Shown here piece by piece: positions 50,186 to 58,303 of a stretch of 64,000 nucleotides of DNA. The DNA comes from Patescibacteria group bacterium (lineage in GTDB: Bacteria; Patescibacteriota; Minisyncoccia; Phycocordibacterales; BOKC01): positions 1-64,000 of the forward strand of contig BOKC01000001.1 in the NCBI GenBank assembly GCA_016860785.1, read 5' to 3'. The notes below the pieces were generated by a model. It searched no databases, was not told the DNA's origin, and saw only the letters and a program-made list of their open reading frames with translations. The position numbers and the translations under genes were made by a program. How positions within the stretch are numbered: the first letter of the stretch is position 1; every line of letters starts with the position of its first letter.

Positions 50186-50737
50186 TTAAGTATTTTGTTC
50201 AGGTAAGATTTCTTCAATACTCTGGGCTTTATCTATAAAAAGAATTCCATCAAGATGGTCAATTTCGTGCTGGAAAATCTGGGCTAAAAGTCCGGAAGCG
50301 CCGCGTTTGATTTTTTTACCCTTTTCGTTGTAGGCCTCTATACTGACTTTTTCAGCTCTTTTAACTTCGCCGTAAAGCCAGCGAACAGAAAGACACCCCT
50401 CTTCCATCATTTCTGTTTTTCTGGATTTTTTAATTATGACCGGATTTATATAAATTTCATCCGGTTTTTCTTTTTTTATTTTTGTGAAATCGGTTTCCAA
50501 ATCCGGATTGTTTTTTGAGAGTTCCAAAATTTGCTTAACTTTTCCGGAGACGATAAAAATTCGCCAAAGTTCTCCGATCTGCGGAGCGGCGATAGCAACG
50601 CCGTCATCTTGAGAATCAAGAGCGTCTTGCATTTTTTTAAAAACCTTCTTTATTTTTTCAGATGAGATTTCGGAAGTCGGAACCTCTTTTGATTTTTGCC
50701 TCAAGACGGGGCTTTCTTTCTGTAAAATTTTAATCAT
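50186..50737 (-). CDS. def: Peptide deformylase
   Basis: Removes the formyl group from nascent proteins; 183 residues. The three motifs are GVAIAAPQIG (near residue 46), EEGCLSV and QHEIDHLDGILF, giving the Cys and two His of the iron or zinc site. An insertion of ~25 residues between motifs 1 and 2 (KQILELSKNNPDLETDFTKI) is a little longer than usual. It is upstream of fmt. A TGA-TATATT extended -10 box ends six bases before the ATG, so the message is probably leaderless. Confidence 0.96.
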   Translation of the reverse strand: MIKILQKESPVLRQKSKEVPTSEISSEKIKKVFKKMQDALDSQDDGVAIAAPQIGELWRIFIVSGKVKQILELSKNNPDLETDFTKIKKEKPDEIYINPVIIKKSRKTEMMEEGCLSVRWLYGEVKRAEKVSIEAYNEKGKKIKRGASGLLAQIFQHEIDHLDGILFIDKAQSIEEILPEQNT

Positions 50738-50743
50738 AAGATA

Positions 50744-50749
50744 AATATA
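50744..50749 (-). promoter_or_regulatory. Extended -10 box of def (TGA-TATATT)
   Basis: Minus strand, six bases upstream of the start at 50737. Confidence 0.6.
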
Positions 50750-50796
50750 TCACAAACAAATATCATCTAAATTTAATAAAGGATGTCAGACACCCC

Positions 50797-50835
50797 TTTT
50801 AATATTAAGGACTTGCGATGTCCTTAATATTAAAA
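50797..50835. repeat. AT-rich perfect 16-base-pair inverted repeat
   Basis: TTTTAATATTAAGGAC at 50797-50812 pairs perfectly with 50820-50835 over a seven-base loop. It lies between def and the terminator of the next minus-strand gene; it may be a second terminator or a protein site. Confidence 0.8.
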
Positions 50836-50878
50836 AAGAAAAATTCGCGCCAGCCGGCTCTTACGAGCGACTAGCGCG
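50832..50878 (-). terminator. Terminator of the 155-residue gene
   Basis: On the minus strand CGCGCTAGTCG pairs with CGGCTGGCGCG (with wobble) and CTC/GAG at the loop end, followed by AATTTTTCTTTTTT. Confidence 0.85.
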
Positions 50879-50891
50879 GGGGTACGGCTCA

Positions 50892-51359
50892 TCAAGCAGT
50901 TGCTTTCTGTCGCCGGAACAGGCCCAGAAGGAATCGGGTTGAGAAGAACCCGATTCCCCAAATCGTTCCGACGCCCGGCAATGCCGTAAGCCACAGGACC
51001 CAGAACGGCTCCTTAGCCCCTTCGTTCTTGGCGGAGCTGGAGGCGACAGCAGTAATGAGGGCAACGAGGACGAGGAGGCCGACGGTGGAGATCACACTGG
51101 AGGTTGCGGTGCGGAGAGCGAGAGCGGCGATTGCGGCGGCAAAGCCGGCAAAGGCGGTGGGGTTGAGGAGGGCGAAGGTGCGAGAGGTGAGGGTGCCGGA
51201 GACGAAGTTGGCGACGAAGAGGGCGAAGGCGGTGATGTAGGCGGCGAGGGCGGCGGAGGTAGAGGCAGTTCTGAAATCGCCGGTAATGGCGTATACACCA
51301 CCCCCTACGATACACTGAAGGCCGAGTACGAACGTCGTATAGATCCACAGCTTCTTCAT
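50892..51359 (-). CDS. Four-helix membrane orphan protein (155 residues)
   Basis: Start at 51359 from GGGAG five bases upstream; the reading to 51413 would run through the leader hairpin. Helices are LWIYTTFVLGLQCIVGGGVYA, STSAALAAYITAFALFVANF, AFAGFAAAIAALALRTATSSV with VISTVGLLVLVALITAVASS, and FWVLWLTALPGVGTIWGIGFF. The Ala/Thr/Ser-rich small-residue helices and GC-rich codons differ strongly from neighbours. No family recognised. Stand-alone, with a leader hairpin and a strong terminator. Confidence 0.7.
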   Translation of the reverse strand: MKKLWIYTTFVLGLQCIVGGGVYAITGDFRTASTSAALAAYITAFALFVANFVSGTLTSRTFALLNPTAFAGFAAAIAALALRTATSSVISTVGLLVLVALITAVASSSAKNEGAKEPFWVLWLTALPGVGTIWGIGFFSTRFLLGLFRRQKATA

Positions 51360-51388
51360 TTCGTTCTCCCTTTCTTTTTTTCTCATTG

Positions 51389-51408
51389 CCGAAATCACAT
51401 GATTTCGG
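51389..51408 (-). promoter_or_regulatory. Leader hairpin or operator of the 155-residue gene
   Basis: The palindrome CCGAAATCA-CA-TGATTTCGG (plus-strand reading) lies about 30 bases upstream of the start, downstream of a TTGATA/TAAAAT promoter near 51426-51460. Confidence 0.5.
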
Positions 51409-51518
51409 AACACTTTTCACTTAAGATTTTAATAGATGTTATACGTGTTATCAAATTTAATTTTGTAAAAATTTATGACCCGAAGTTTGAAATTTGAAAT
51501 CAAAAATCTCAAACAAAA

Positions 51519-53414
51519 TTACAGAATGTTCTCCGGATCTACCTTGACCAAAAAATTAGGTGGTAACTCGCGCAGTTTTTCCACAAGTTCGCCATCAGGC
51601 CACTTTTTCGGATCTATTTTTAGGAGCACATTAATTAAGTGTTTGCCTTTAACTTTTGAAGTAAAGGCCGGATAGGAAACTAATTGATATTCAGCCATTT
51701 TTTCTTTTATTTCTTCCGCTTCTTTTTCTGCCACCGATTTTTGCGCGCTTTGAATGGTTATTTTTATAAAAAGTGAGAAGGGTGGGTAATTGAATTCTCG
51801 ACGTGCCTCAAGTTCACTTCTGTAAAAATCAATTAAATTTCCGGAAAGCAAATATTGCCAGAGTGGTAAATCCGGAAGTCTGGTCTGGATCAAAAATTTC
51901 TTTGCTGATAAATTTTTCAAGCGCAAGAGTAGTGAAAAAATTCTTTCATTGATGCGAAAATCAGGTATGGAAAATAGGGAATCAGTTGAAGCGCAAATTA
52001 CATTATCAATTTTTTTATTGAGATAAAATACCGCCATTTCATTACTAACAAGAATACTACCTGGAGTTTTCAAGAAATCAGATATTATTTTTACCGCTTG
52101 TTTGCCAGTTCTAGCTTTTTCTTTGTCTAGTCGGAAAACCGAAGCTTTGGGGTAGGTCTTTTTTATTTCTTTCTCCAAAGCTTCCAGCCCGACACCAAAG
52201 CCCTGGATTCTCCACCCTCCGCAATTTTTGCATTTGTCCACCGCTTTCTTTTTTAGCCCGCATTTGTGGCAAGAAATCTTTCTTTCATTATTTTCTTCAT
52301 GAAGAACAATTGGAGCCGAGCAGTTGGAGCACTCCATTATTTGACCGCAGTCAAGACAGGACAAAAGCGGAGACAGACCCTTGCGCGCGCCGAAGACAAA
52401 AGTTGTTTCTTTGTTTTTTTGTGATTCTTCAAGGATATCTTTAGCTGTATTAGACAAAAGAGAAAACTCTTTCTCTTTTGTCTCTTTTTCTCTATCTCTT
52501 AAATCCACAAGGTTTTGATTGGCATTGGTTAAAATTCTAAATTTAAGCGGTATCAATTCTGAAAAATCCAAATTTTCTTGTCGCCAGAGAGTTTCAGTTC
52601 TTAAGAAAAAATCGCCGAACAAAAGCCGTATTCCAAGCTTTTTTGAAAAAATCTCGGCAAAAGTTCTGATATCAAGATACGGCCGACGCAGGTCTTTGTA
52701 TGCCGAAGAGTTCTCCCTCTCAACAATCATGGTTCCAAAATCACTTCTCGGTAGATACATAAATTGCGCAGTGGTTATGATTAGAACCGGGTGTTTCAAA
52801 GACACTGCTGTGTTCCAATTCTTTTCAATTTCTTTGCCTGTCATTGAGCCGTTGAAACAAAAAACAAAGTTCTCTATGCCTTTCTCAAGAATTTTTTTAG
52901 AGCGATTCAACTCTTCTATGGTGGGGACGATAAAAATTACAGAAAGATTTTTGGCAAACTCTTCTCGTATCAAATTTCTGTAAGTTGAAAATCTTTCATC
53001 TTCGCCGGCTTGCAGTAGCAGTTTTTCATGACGGTCTCTCGGGCTGTCTTTGTTGGTGTTTAAAATTTTCAACTTATCGGCTCTCTCTAATGTTTGTTTT
53101 GAGACAAGGTTGTTTAAAATCGCGCCGGTTGAAGATGCGAAATAATTACCGGCTTCTTCCACACTTTCTACAAAAGCCGTCGGTAAAAATTTCTTTACTT
53201 TTACCGATTTTATTTTTTTTACCGCAAAATCAGCTTTTTTAAGTTGGCTTTTTATTTCAATCACCTTCGTTTTGCCGGAAACCAAAGCTTTCACTGTTTT
53301 CCTTCTTAAGGGAACTTCAACGATTGCTCCAAGTGGAATATCTTTGTTGCTAAAGTAGGTTAATTTCTCTTTTAAGATGCCTTTGGCGATGGGAATGACT
53401 TCGATCGTATACAT
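51519..53414 (-). CDS. priA: PriA-like primosomal protein with degenerate helicase motifs
   Basis: A 631-residue protein colinear with PriA. The N-terminal DNA-binding domain is MYTIEVIPIAKGILKEKLTYF with GAIVEVPLRRKTVKALV. The zinc region has eight cysteines (CLDCGQIMECSNC and CHKCGLKK with CKNCGG). The C-terminal domain includes LEARREFNYPPF. Yet the ATPase motifs are gone: the Walker A position reads LLLQAGEDERFSTY instead of GxTGSGKT, motif II reads IVERENSS for DEEH, motif V ILVSNEMAVFYLNK for GTQMIAKGHDF, and motif VI KNLSAKK for QxxGRxGR. The reading frame is intact and 631 residues long, so it probably has a structural rather than helicase role in restart. Leaderless -10 box upstream. 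Confidence 0.85.
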   Translation of the reverse strand: MYTIEVIPIAKGILKEKLTYFSNKDIPLGAIVEVPLRRKTVKALVSGKTKVIEIKSQLKKADFAVKKIKSVKVKKFLPTAFVESVEEAGNYFASSTGAILNNLVSKQTLERADKLKILNTNKDSPRDRHEKLLLQAGEDERFSTYRNLIREEFAKNLSVIFIVPTIEELNRSKKILEKGIENFVFCFNGSMTGKEIEKNWNTAVSLKHPVLIITTAQFMYLPRSDFGTMIVERENSSAYKDLRRPYLDIRTFAEIFSKKLGIRLLFGDFFLRTETLWRQENLDFSELIPLKFRILTNANQNLVDLRDREKETKEKEFSLLSNTAKDILEESQKNKETTFVFGARKGLSPLLSCLDCGQIMECSNCSAPIVLHEENNERKISCHKCGLKKKAVDKCKNCGGWRIQGFGVGLEALEKEIKKTYPKASVFRLDKEKARTGKQAVKIISDFLKTPGSILVSNEMAVFYLNKKIDNVICASTDSLFSIPDFRINERIFSLLLRLKNLSAKKFLIQTRLPDLPLWQYLLSGNLIDFYRSELEARREFNYPPFSLFIKITIQSAQKSVAEKEAEEIKEKMAEYQLVSYPAFTSKVKGKHLINVLLKIDPKKWPDGELVEKLRELPPNFLVKVDPENIL

Positions 53415-53420
53415 TAGTTA

Positions 53421-53426
53421 ATATTA
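53421..53426 (-). promoter_or_regulatory. Extended -10 box of priA (TGA-TAATAT)
   Basis: Minus strand, six bases upstream of the start at 53414; leaderless message likely. Confidence 0.65.
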
Positions 53427-53498
53427 TCATCAAGCTCGTCTTTAAGACCAATTCTTACTTCTGCTGATTTTCAATTTGTAAAAAAACGGCTGTACCCT

Positions 53499-53504
53499 TA
53501 ATAT
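53499..53504 (+). promoter_or_regulatory. -10 box of murA (TAATAT)
   Basis: It ends eight bases before the murA ATG at 53513, with no ribosome site. Confidence 0.5.
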
Positions 53505-53512
53505 GAGTATAA

Positions 53513-54805
53513 ATGAAGAAAGAAAGTTTTTTCATAAAAGGCCTGGCTGGGAAAAGAAAATTGAGTGGCGAAATTGTGGTCAATGGCGCAAAAAATGCTT
53601 GCTTGCCTGTCATGGCGTCATCCTTGCTTTTTGAGGGTGGAATTTCTATTTCTAATGTTCCAAAAATTGAAGATGTGTCCAGGATGTCTGAACTTTTAGA
53701 AAATCTCGGCGCTAAGATTAATTCTAGCGAAGACCAGATGAATATTAGCTTTAGTAAGGAAATATCCGGAGACTTGGACGAGGAAATATCAAAAAGAATG
53801 CGCGCCTCTATTTTTTTAATCGGGCCTTTGCTCTCCAGAGTAGGAGCGGTATCTTTTCCACATCCAGGAGGATGTGTTATCGGTGAGAGGCCAATCGATC
53901 TTTTTCTCTTTGGTTTTGAGAAAATGGGCGCAAGTGTTGAAGAAAAAAACGGCAAATATTTTTTGAAAGCCGGCAGAGGAGGTCTTAAGGGGGCGGAAAT
54001 CTTTTTCCCTTTTCAGAGCGTTGGGGCAACTGAAACTCTTATGATGGCAGCTGTTTTAGCCAAAGGAAAGACTATTTTGAAAAATGTGGCTTTGGAGCCG
54101 GAAGTTGTATCACTTGGCAAATTTCTTTCTTCTTGTGGTGCAAAAATAAAGGGTCTTGGGACAACAACTCTTGAAATAGAAGGCGGGGGACTTTTAAAAA
54201 GTAACAAGCGCGAGCATAAAATTATTCCGGACCGGATTGAGGCCGGCTGTTTCTTGATTCTTGGTGCTCTTTCTGCCACCGATCTTTTAATCAAAAATTG
54301 TGAACCAAATCATCTTGAAGCCCTGATCGCGCTTCTGGGTTCTTCTGGAGTAAATATTGAAATTGGAGAAAATTGGATTCGTGTTAAAAATGATATTTTG
54401 TCAAAAAGTTTTTCAGGTTTTAATGTTAAGACTCATGAATATCCGGGTTTTCCAACCGACTTGCAGGCGCCGATTACCGTATTTTTGACACAAGCAAACG
54501 GCTCATCTGTTGTTTTTGAAACACTTTTTGATAGCCGTTTAAACTACACCGCCGATTTAATTAAAATGGGCGCGGACATTACTCTCTGGGATGCTCATCG
54601 GGCAATGGTGAAAGGACCGACCCCGCTAAAGGGTCGCGAGCTTGATGGGCCCGACATCAGGGCTGGTCTGGCATTTGTCATTGCGGCAATTGTTGGAAGA
54701 GGTAATTCGACTATAAACAACATATACTATATTGACCGTGGATATGAGAAAATAGAGGAAAGATTAAGAAAAATAAAAGTAAATATTGAAAGAGTTGGTT
54801 CGTAA
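53513..54805 (+). CDS. murA: UDP-N-acetylglucosamine 1-carboxyvinyltransferase
   Basis: First committed enzyme of peptidoglycan synthesis, 430 residues. VNGAKNACLPVMASSLL starts the first domain, RASIFLIGPLLSRVGAVSFP precedes the catalytic loop HPGGCVIGERPIDL, and C121 matches the fosfomycin-target cysteine (C115 in E. coli). EYPGFPTDLQAPITVF and ADIRAGLAFVIAA-like DGPDIRAGLAFVIAA close the second domain. It is followed 12 bases later by mreB, linking wall synthesis and shape. Confidence 0.96.
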   Translation: MKKESFFIKGLAGKRKLSGEIVVNGAKNACLPVMASSLLFEGGISISNVPKIEDVSRMSELLENLGAKINSSEDQMNISFSKEISGDLDEEISKRMRASIFLIGPLLSRVGAVSFPHPGGCVIGERPIDLFLFGFEKMGASVEEKNGKYFLKAGRGGLKGAEIFFPFQSVGATETLMMAAVLAKGKTILKNVALEPEVVSLGKFLSSCGAKIKGLGTTTLEIEGGGLLKSNKREHKIIPDRIEAGCFLILGALSATDLLIKNCEPNHLEALIALLGSSGVNIEIGENWIRVKNDILSKSFSGFNVKTHEYPGFPTDLQAPITVFLTQANGSSVVFETLFDSRLNYTADLIKMGADITLWDAHRAMVKGPTPLKGRELDGPDIRAGLAFVIAAIVGRGNSTINNIYYIDRGYEKIEERLRKIKVNIERVGS

Positions 54806-54817
54806 GATTACAAAAAA

Positions 54818-55831
54818 ATGAGTATTTTTACAAAAAAACTTGGAATTGACCTTGGGACGACAAGCGTTCTTGTTTATGTTCCGGGCAAAGGAGTGGTTTT
54901 GAATGAGCCTTCTGTGGTCGCGGTGTCAGAAGATGACAATAAAATTTTGGCGATTGGTGTTGAGGCCAAGAAGATGATAGGTAGGACGCCGGAAAATATT
55001 ATTGCTTACCGGCCGATGAAAGATGGAGTAATTGCCGACTATCGAGTTACAGAAGCTATGTTGCGCTACTACATCAGGAAAGCTCTTGGTCGTTTTAATA
55101 TCGCAAAGCCGGATGTTTTGGTTTCAGTTCCGGCTGGCGTTACTTCTACCGAAAGGCGAGCGGTGGTGGAGGCAGCACTTAAGGCCGGCGCCAAAAACGC
55201 CTACATTGTCAAAGAGCCGATTTTGGCGGCGATTGGTGCTGGTATTCCGATTTATGAATCAATGGGGCACATGATTGTGGACATTGGCGGAGGCACAACT
55301 GACGTAGCGGTTATTTCTTTAGGTGGAATCGTTGCCGCAACTTCCGTAAAATGCGCCGGTAACAAAATTGATACCGCGATTGCGGACTATGTCAAAAAGA
55401 CTTTTAATTTGGCGATTGGCGATAAGACCGCCGAGGATATAAAAATTACAATCGGATCGGCTATTCCGCTAGACGAAGAACTTTCAATGAATATAAAAGG
55501 CCGAGATTTTATAACCGGTCTCCCGCGTTCTATTGAAATCAAAACTAATGAAATAGTTAAAGCTATTCATCGTGAATTAAAAGAAATAGTTAAAGCCATT
55601 AAAGATGTTTTTCAAGAAACTCCGCCCGAACTTGCTTCGGACATTATTGACCAAGGAATAATTATGACTGGCGGGACCTCTCAACTACGAAATTTGCCAG
55701 AATTGATATATCGTCGAACGGGAGTCAAAGCGATTCTGGCTGACAATCCGGTCTATTGCGTGGCGCGTGGCACTGGCATTGCTCTGGATCATTTGAATGT
55801 CTATAAAAAATCAATAATTTCTAAAAAGTAG
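54818..55831 (+). CDS. mreB: Rod-shape determining protein MreB (first copy)
   Basis: Actin-like ATPase that organises cell-wall synthesis, 337 residues. The phosphate loops are LGIDLGTTSVLVYVPGKG and VDIGGGTTDVAVISLGG; ADYRVTEAMLRYYI and GGTSQLRNLPELI are further family signatures. A second copy at 59966 differs over much of its length (for instance here TSVLVYV, there ANTLVYL), so they are diverged paralogues, not a recent duplication. It lies between murA and the delta-prime gene, in one operon. Confidence 0.94.
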   Translation: MSIFTKKLGIDLGTTSVLVYVPGKGVVLNEPSVVAVSEDDNKILAIGVEAKKMIGRTPENIIAYRPMKDGVIADYRVTEAMLRYYIRKALGRFNIAKPDVLVSVPAGVTSTERRAVVEAALKAGAKNAYIVKEPILAAIGAGIPIYESMGHMIVDIGGGTTDVAVISLGGIVAATSVKCAGNKIDTAIADYVKKTFNLAIGDKTAEDIKITIGSAIPLDEELSMNIKGRDFITGLPRSIEIKTNEIVKAIHRELKEIVKAIKDVFQETPPELASDIIDQGIIMTGGTSQLRNLPELIYRRTGVKAILADNPVYCVARGTGIALDHLNVYKKSIISKK

Positions 55832-55836
55832 AAATA

Positions 55837-56520
55837 ATGTCTTCGGTTTTAAATTTGAAAAAACACCATGCTTATTTGGTTTTGTCGGTAAACGGCAATG
55901 GTTTGGAGTTGTTGAAAAAAATTGTTCAGTCTGGTTTGGATATTGAGACTACGGGTAATCCTGACTATTGGGAAAAACAAATTGAAACCTTTGGTATAGA
56001 TGATAGCCGAGATTTGAAAAGGATATATTTAAGTCGGGCTTTAAAAGAAAACAACCCTAAGGTTATTTTGGTAAAGACCTCTTTTATAACTACTGAAGCT
56101 CAAAATGCGCTTTTGAAAATTCTTGAGGATCCCAGTCCGCAGACCTTTTTCTTTTTTTTGATGCCCTCAAAAGAAGGTCTTATCCCGACTTTGTTGTCGC
56201 GTTTTATGGTTTTGGAAAAAGCGATAGTGGGAGAAGAAGAAAAACCCCCACTCGATCCAGAGATTTTTTTGAGTTTAAGTGTTCCGGCTAGATTAAAATC
56301 AGTAGCTAAAATTATTGCAGTTAAAGACAGGGCGGTGGCCGAAAAAGCAATTGATGCCTTGGAAACCTGTCTTTATAGAAAAGTTGATTGGCTGTCTTTA
56401 GATTTAAAACAAGCCGAAATATTTAAAATATTTGCTGAAAGTCGGAATTATTTGCGAAGCCGTGGTGGTTCAATAAAGCTCGTTCTAGAAAATCTATGCT
56501 TGGTTTTGCCGAAAGTCTGA
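55837..56520 (+). CDS. holB: DNA polymerase III delta-prime-like subunit
   Basis: A 227-residue AAA+-like clamp-loader protein. The characteristic segment is TEAQNALLKILEDPSPQTFFFFL followed by LIPTLLSRFMVL (split: AQNALLKILEDPSPQTFFFF). The N-terminal P-loop is not visible; in this position the protein has HHAYLVLSVNGNGLELLKKI. Delta-prime subunits are often ATPase-inactive. The protein is shorter than the usual ~330, lacking most of the C-terminal oligomerisation domain. It may be an unusual or minimal clamp-loader subunit. It is six bases from mreB. Confidence 0.8.
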   Translation: MSSVLNLKKHHAYLVLSVNGNGLELLKKIVQSGLDIETTGNPDYWEKQIETFGIDDSRDLKRIYLSRALKENNPKVILVKTSFITTEAQNALLKILEDPSPQTFFFFLMPSKEGLIPTLLSRFMVLEKAIVGEEEKPPLDPEIFLSLSVPARLKSVAKIIAVKDRAVAEKAIDALETCLYRKVDWLSLDLKQAEIFKIFAESRNYLRSRGGSIKLVLENLCLVLPKV

Positions 56521-56551
56521 ATTAAAGCTTGGAATTTTAGGGTTCGTAGTT

Positions 56552-56557
56552 TATGAT
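56552..56557 (+). promoter_or_regulatory. -10 box of frr (TATGAT)
   Basis: Nine bases before the ATG at 56567; leaderless message likely. Confidence 0.5.
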
Positions 56558-56566
56558 GTTTAACAA

Positions 56567-57115
56567 ATGTATAATTTTTCAAATTTAAAAATCAAAACTC
56601 AAGAGGTCGTAGATTGGTTAAAAAAAGAATTTCAACTAATTCGTACCAGTCGGGCAACTCTAGCGATCTTGGATGGTGTGCGAGTGGAGGCCTATGGCTC
56701 GCGGATGCCGATAAGCCAGATGTCAACAATAACCGGCGAAGATCCGAAGACGCTTAGAGTTTCGCCTTGGGATATGAGCCAGAGTAAGGCGATAGAGAAG
56801 GCCATTCAAGATTCTGGTTTGGGGTTGTCGGTGACTTCTGACGATCGTGGGGTGCGAGTTCATTTTCCGGAATTATCAGACGAACGACGAGCTACTCTCA
56901 TAAAACTTTGCAAACAAAAGCTTGAGGAGGCCAGAATTAGTGTAAAAGCGGAGAGGGAAAAAATTTGGGAAGAAATACAAAAAAAGGAAAAAGATGGGGT
57001 GATTAGTGAAGACGATAAGTTTCGATTGAAAAATGACATGCAAAAGATTATTGACGAGACAAATAAAAGGCTTGAAGAAATGGCAGAATCCAAAGAAAAA
57101 GAAATTTCTAATTAG
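56567..57115 (+). CDS. frr: Ribosome recycling factor
   Basis: Splits post-termination ribosomes with EF-G. The 182-residue protein has LKKEFQLIRTSRATLAILDGV near the N terminus, VRVHFPELSDERRATLIKL and the long helices EEARISVKAEREKIWEEI and DDKFRLKNDMQKIIDETNKRL (split as RLKNDMQKIIDETNKRLEEM). All are RRF signatures. Length is normal. It lies just upstream of rseP. Confidence 0.96.
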   Translation: MYNFSNLKIKTQEVVDWLKKEFQLIRTSRATLAILDGVRVEAYGSRMPISQMSTITGEDPKTLRVSPWDMSQSKAIEKAIQDSGLGLSVTSDDRGVRVHFPELSDERRATLIKLCKQKLEEARISVKAEREKIWEEIQKKEKDGVISEDDKFRLKNDMQKIIDETNKRLEEMAESKEKEISN

Positions 57116-57121
57116 ACTACT

Positions 57122-58207
57122 ATGACTATTTTTATTTTTGTAATAGTTTTGGCTGTTTTAATTCTCGTTCATGAATTTGGGCATTTTATCTCTGCCAAGA
57201 AATTAGGAATTCGGGTTGATGAATTTGGCATCGGTTTTCCGCCACGCTTACTGACTCTTTTTAATTGGCAAGGGACAAAATTTTCGCTTAATGCTTTGCC
57301 GTTTGGCGGATTTGTAAAAATTTTTGGAGAAAATCCACTGGAAACTCCGACTTCAGAAGAAGAAAAACAGAAACATTTTTCTCACAAGCCGAAAATTGTG
57401 CAGGCCTGGGTTTTAAGCGCCGGCGTAGTCTTCAATATTTTATTTGCTTGGATTTTAATTTCTCTTGGTTTTATGCACGGTCTGCCAACGCCAATAGACC
57501 ACAGTGATAATGTCTCTGATGCGCGTCTTGTTATAACTTCTATCTTGCCTAACTCTCCAGCCCAAGAAGCTGATTTGAAAGTCGGAGACACAGTCTCCGG
57601 AGTTTCTTTTTCCGGAGAAGAGTTGTTAGAAATCAGCCCAGAGAGTTTTTCAGATTTTTTAAGTGATAAGGATGGGGTGGTGGTATTAAAAATTTCAAGA
57701 GGGCAAGAAATTTTGGAAAAAGAAATTGAGCCAGCCGTCGGTATTTTAGAAGACCGGCGGGCGATTGGGATTTCTATGGGTATGATAGGCACTTTGCGTC
57801 TGCCCATCCACTTGGCTTTTTGGGAAGGAGGGAAGACAACACTAAATCTTCTTGGCGCTATTGTTGTCGGCTTGTTTTCTTTTTTAAGTCAGGCGATTAT
57901 CGGACAAGCTGATTTGTCGCAGGTTGCCGGTCCGGTTGGCATTGTTGGTCTTGTTGGTGATGCCACGAGTCTTGGCTTTATATATCTTTTGCAATTTACA
58001 GCCTTTATTTCTTTGAATTTGGCGGTGATAAATCTTTTACCGTTTCCAGCGCTTGATGGTGGACGTCTACTGTTTTTGGCAATTGAAGCAATTACAAGAA
58101 GAAGTATCAATCCGAAAGTTGCCGGCGCGCTGAATGCTATCGGCTTTCTTCTCCTGATTCTGCTTATGGTTGTAATAACTATTAGCGACATTTCTCGATT
58201 TTTCTAA
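57122..58207 (+). CDS. rseP: Site-2 protease RseP-type zinc metalloprotease
   Basis: An intramembrane protease that cleaves membrane-anchored anti-sigma factors or signal peptide remnants, 361 residues. The zinc motif is VHEFGHF with H17, E18 and H21. A PDZ domain lies in the middle (SPAQEADLKVGDTVSGVSF), and NLLPFPALDGGRLLF near the C terminus provides the third zinc ligand. Four membrane helices are visible. It follows frr by six bases, so frr-rseP are co-transcribed. No RseA-like partner is obvious in the window. Confidence 0.94.
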   Translation: MTIFIFVIVLAVLILVHEFGHFISAKKLGIRVDEFGIGFPPRLLTLFNWQGTKFSLNALPFGGFVKIFGENPLETPTSEEEKQKHFSHKPKIVQAWVLSAGVVFNILFAWILISLGFMHGLPTPIDHSDNVSDARLVITSILPNSPAQEADLKVGDTVSGVSFSGEELLEISPESFSDFLSDKDGVVVLKISRGQEILEKEIEPAVGILEDRRAIGISMGMIGTLRLPIHLAFWEGGKTTLNLLGAIVVGLFSFLSQAIIGQADLSQVAGPVGIVGLVGDATSLGFIYLLQFTAFISLNLAVINLLPFPALDGGRLLFLAIEAITRRSINPKVAGALNAIGFLLLILLMVVITISDISRFF

Positions 58208-58210
58208 GGG

Positions 58211-58238
58211 TTGCCGGAGTTTGAGATTTATGTATAAT
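58211..58238 (+). promoter_or_regulatory. Promoter of the acyl carrier protein gene
   Basis: TTGCCG at 58211-58216 and consensus TATAAT at 58233-58238 with a 16-base spacer. A leader of about 60 bases carries AGAGGA before the ATG. Confidence 0.65.
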
Positions 58239-58303
58239 CATATTAGAGTTTTGTACTGCCCCCACATCCAATTAGGTTCCTAGAGGACCAGAGAGAGGAA
58301 ATA

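Noticed and set aside
51013-51420. Arg/Pro-rich frames overlapping the 155-residue membrane gene
   Set aside because: They are out-of-frame shadows of a GC-rich gene with repetitive codons; only the membrane-protein frame has a ribosome site.
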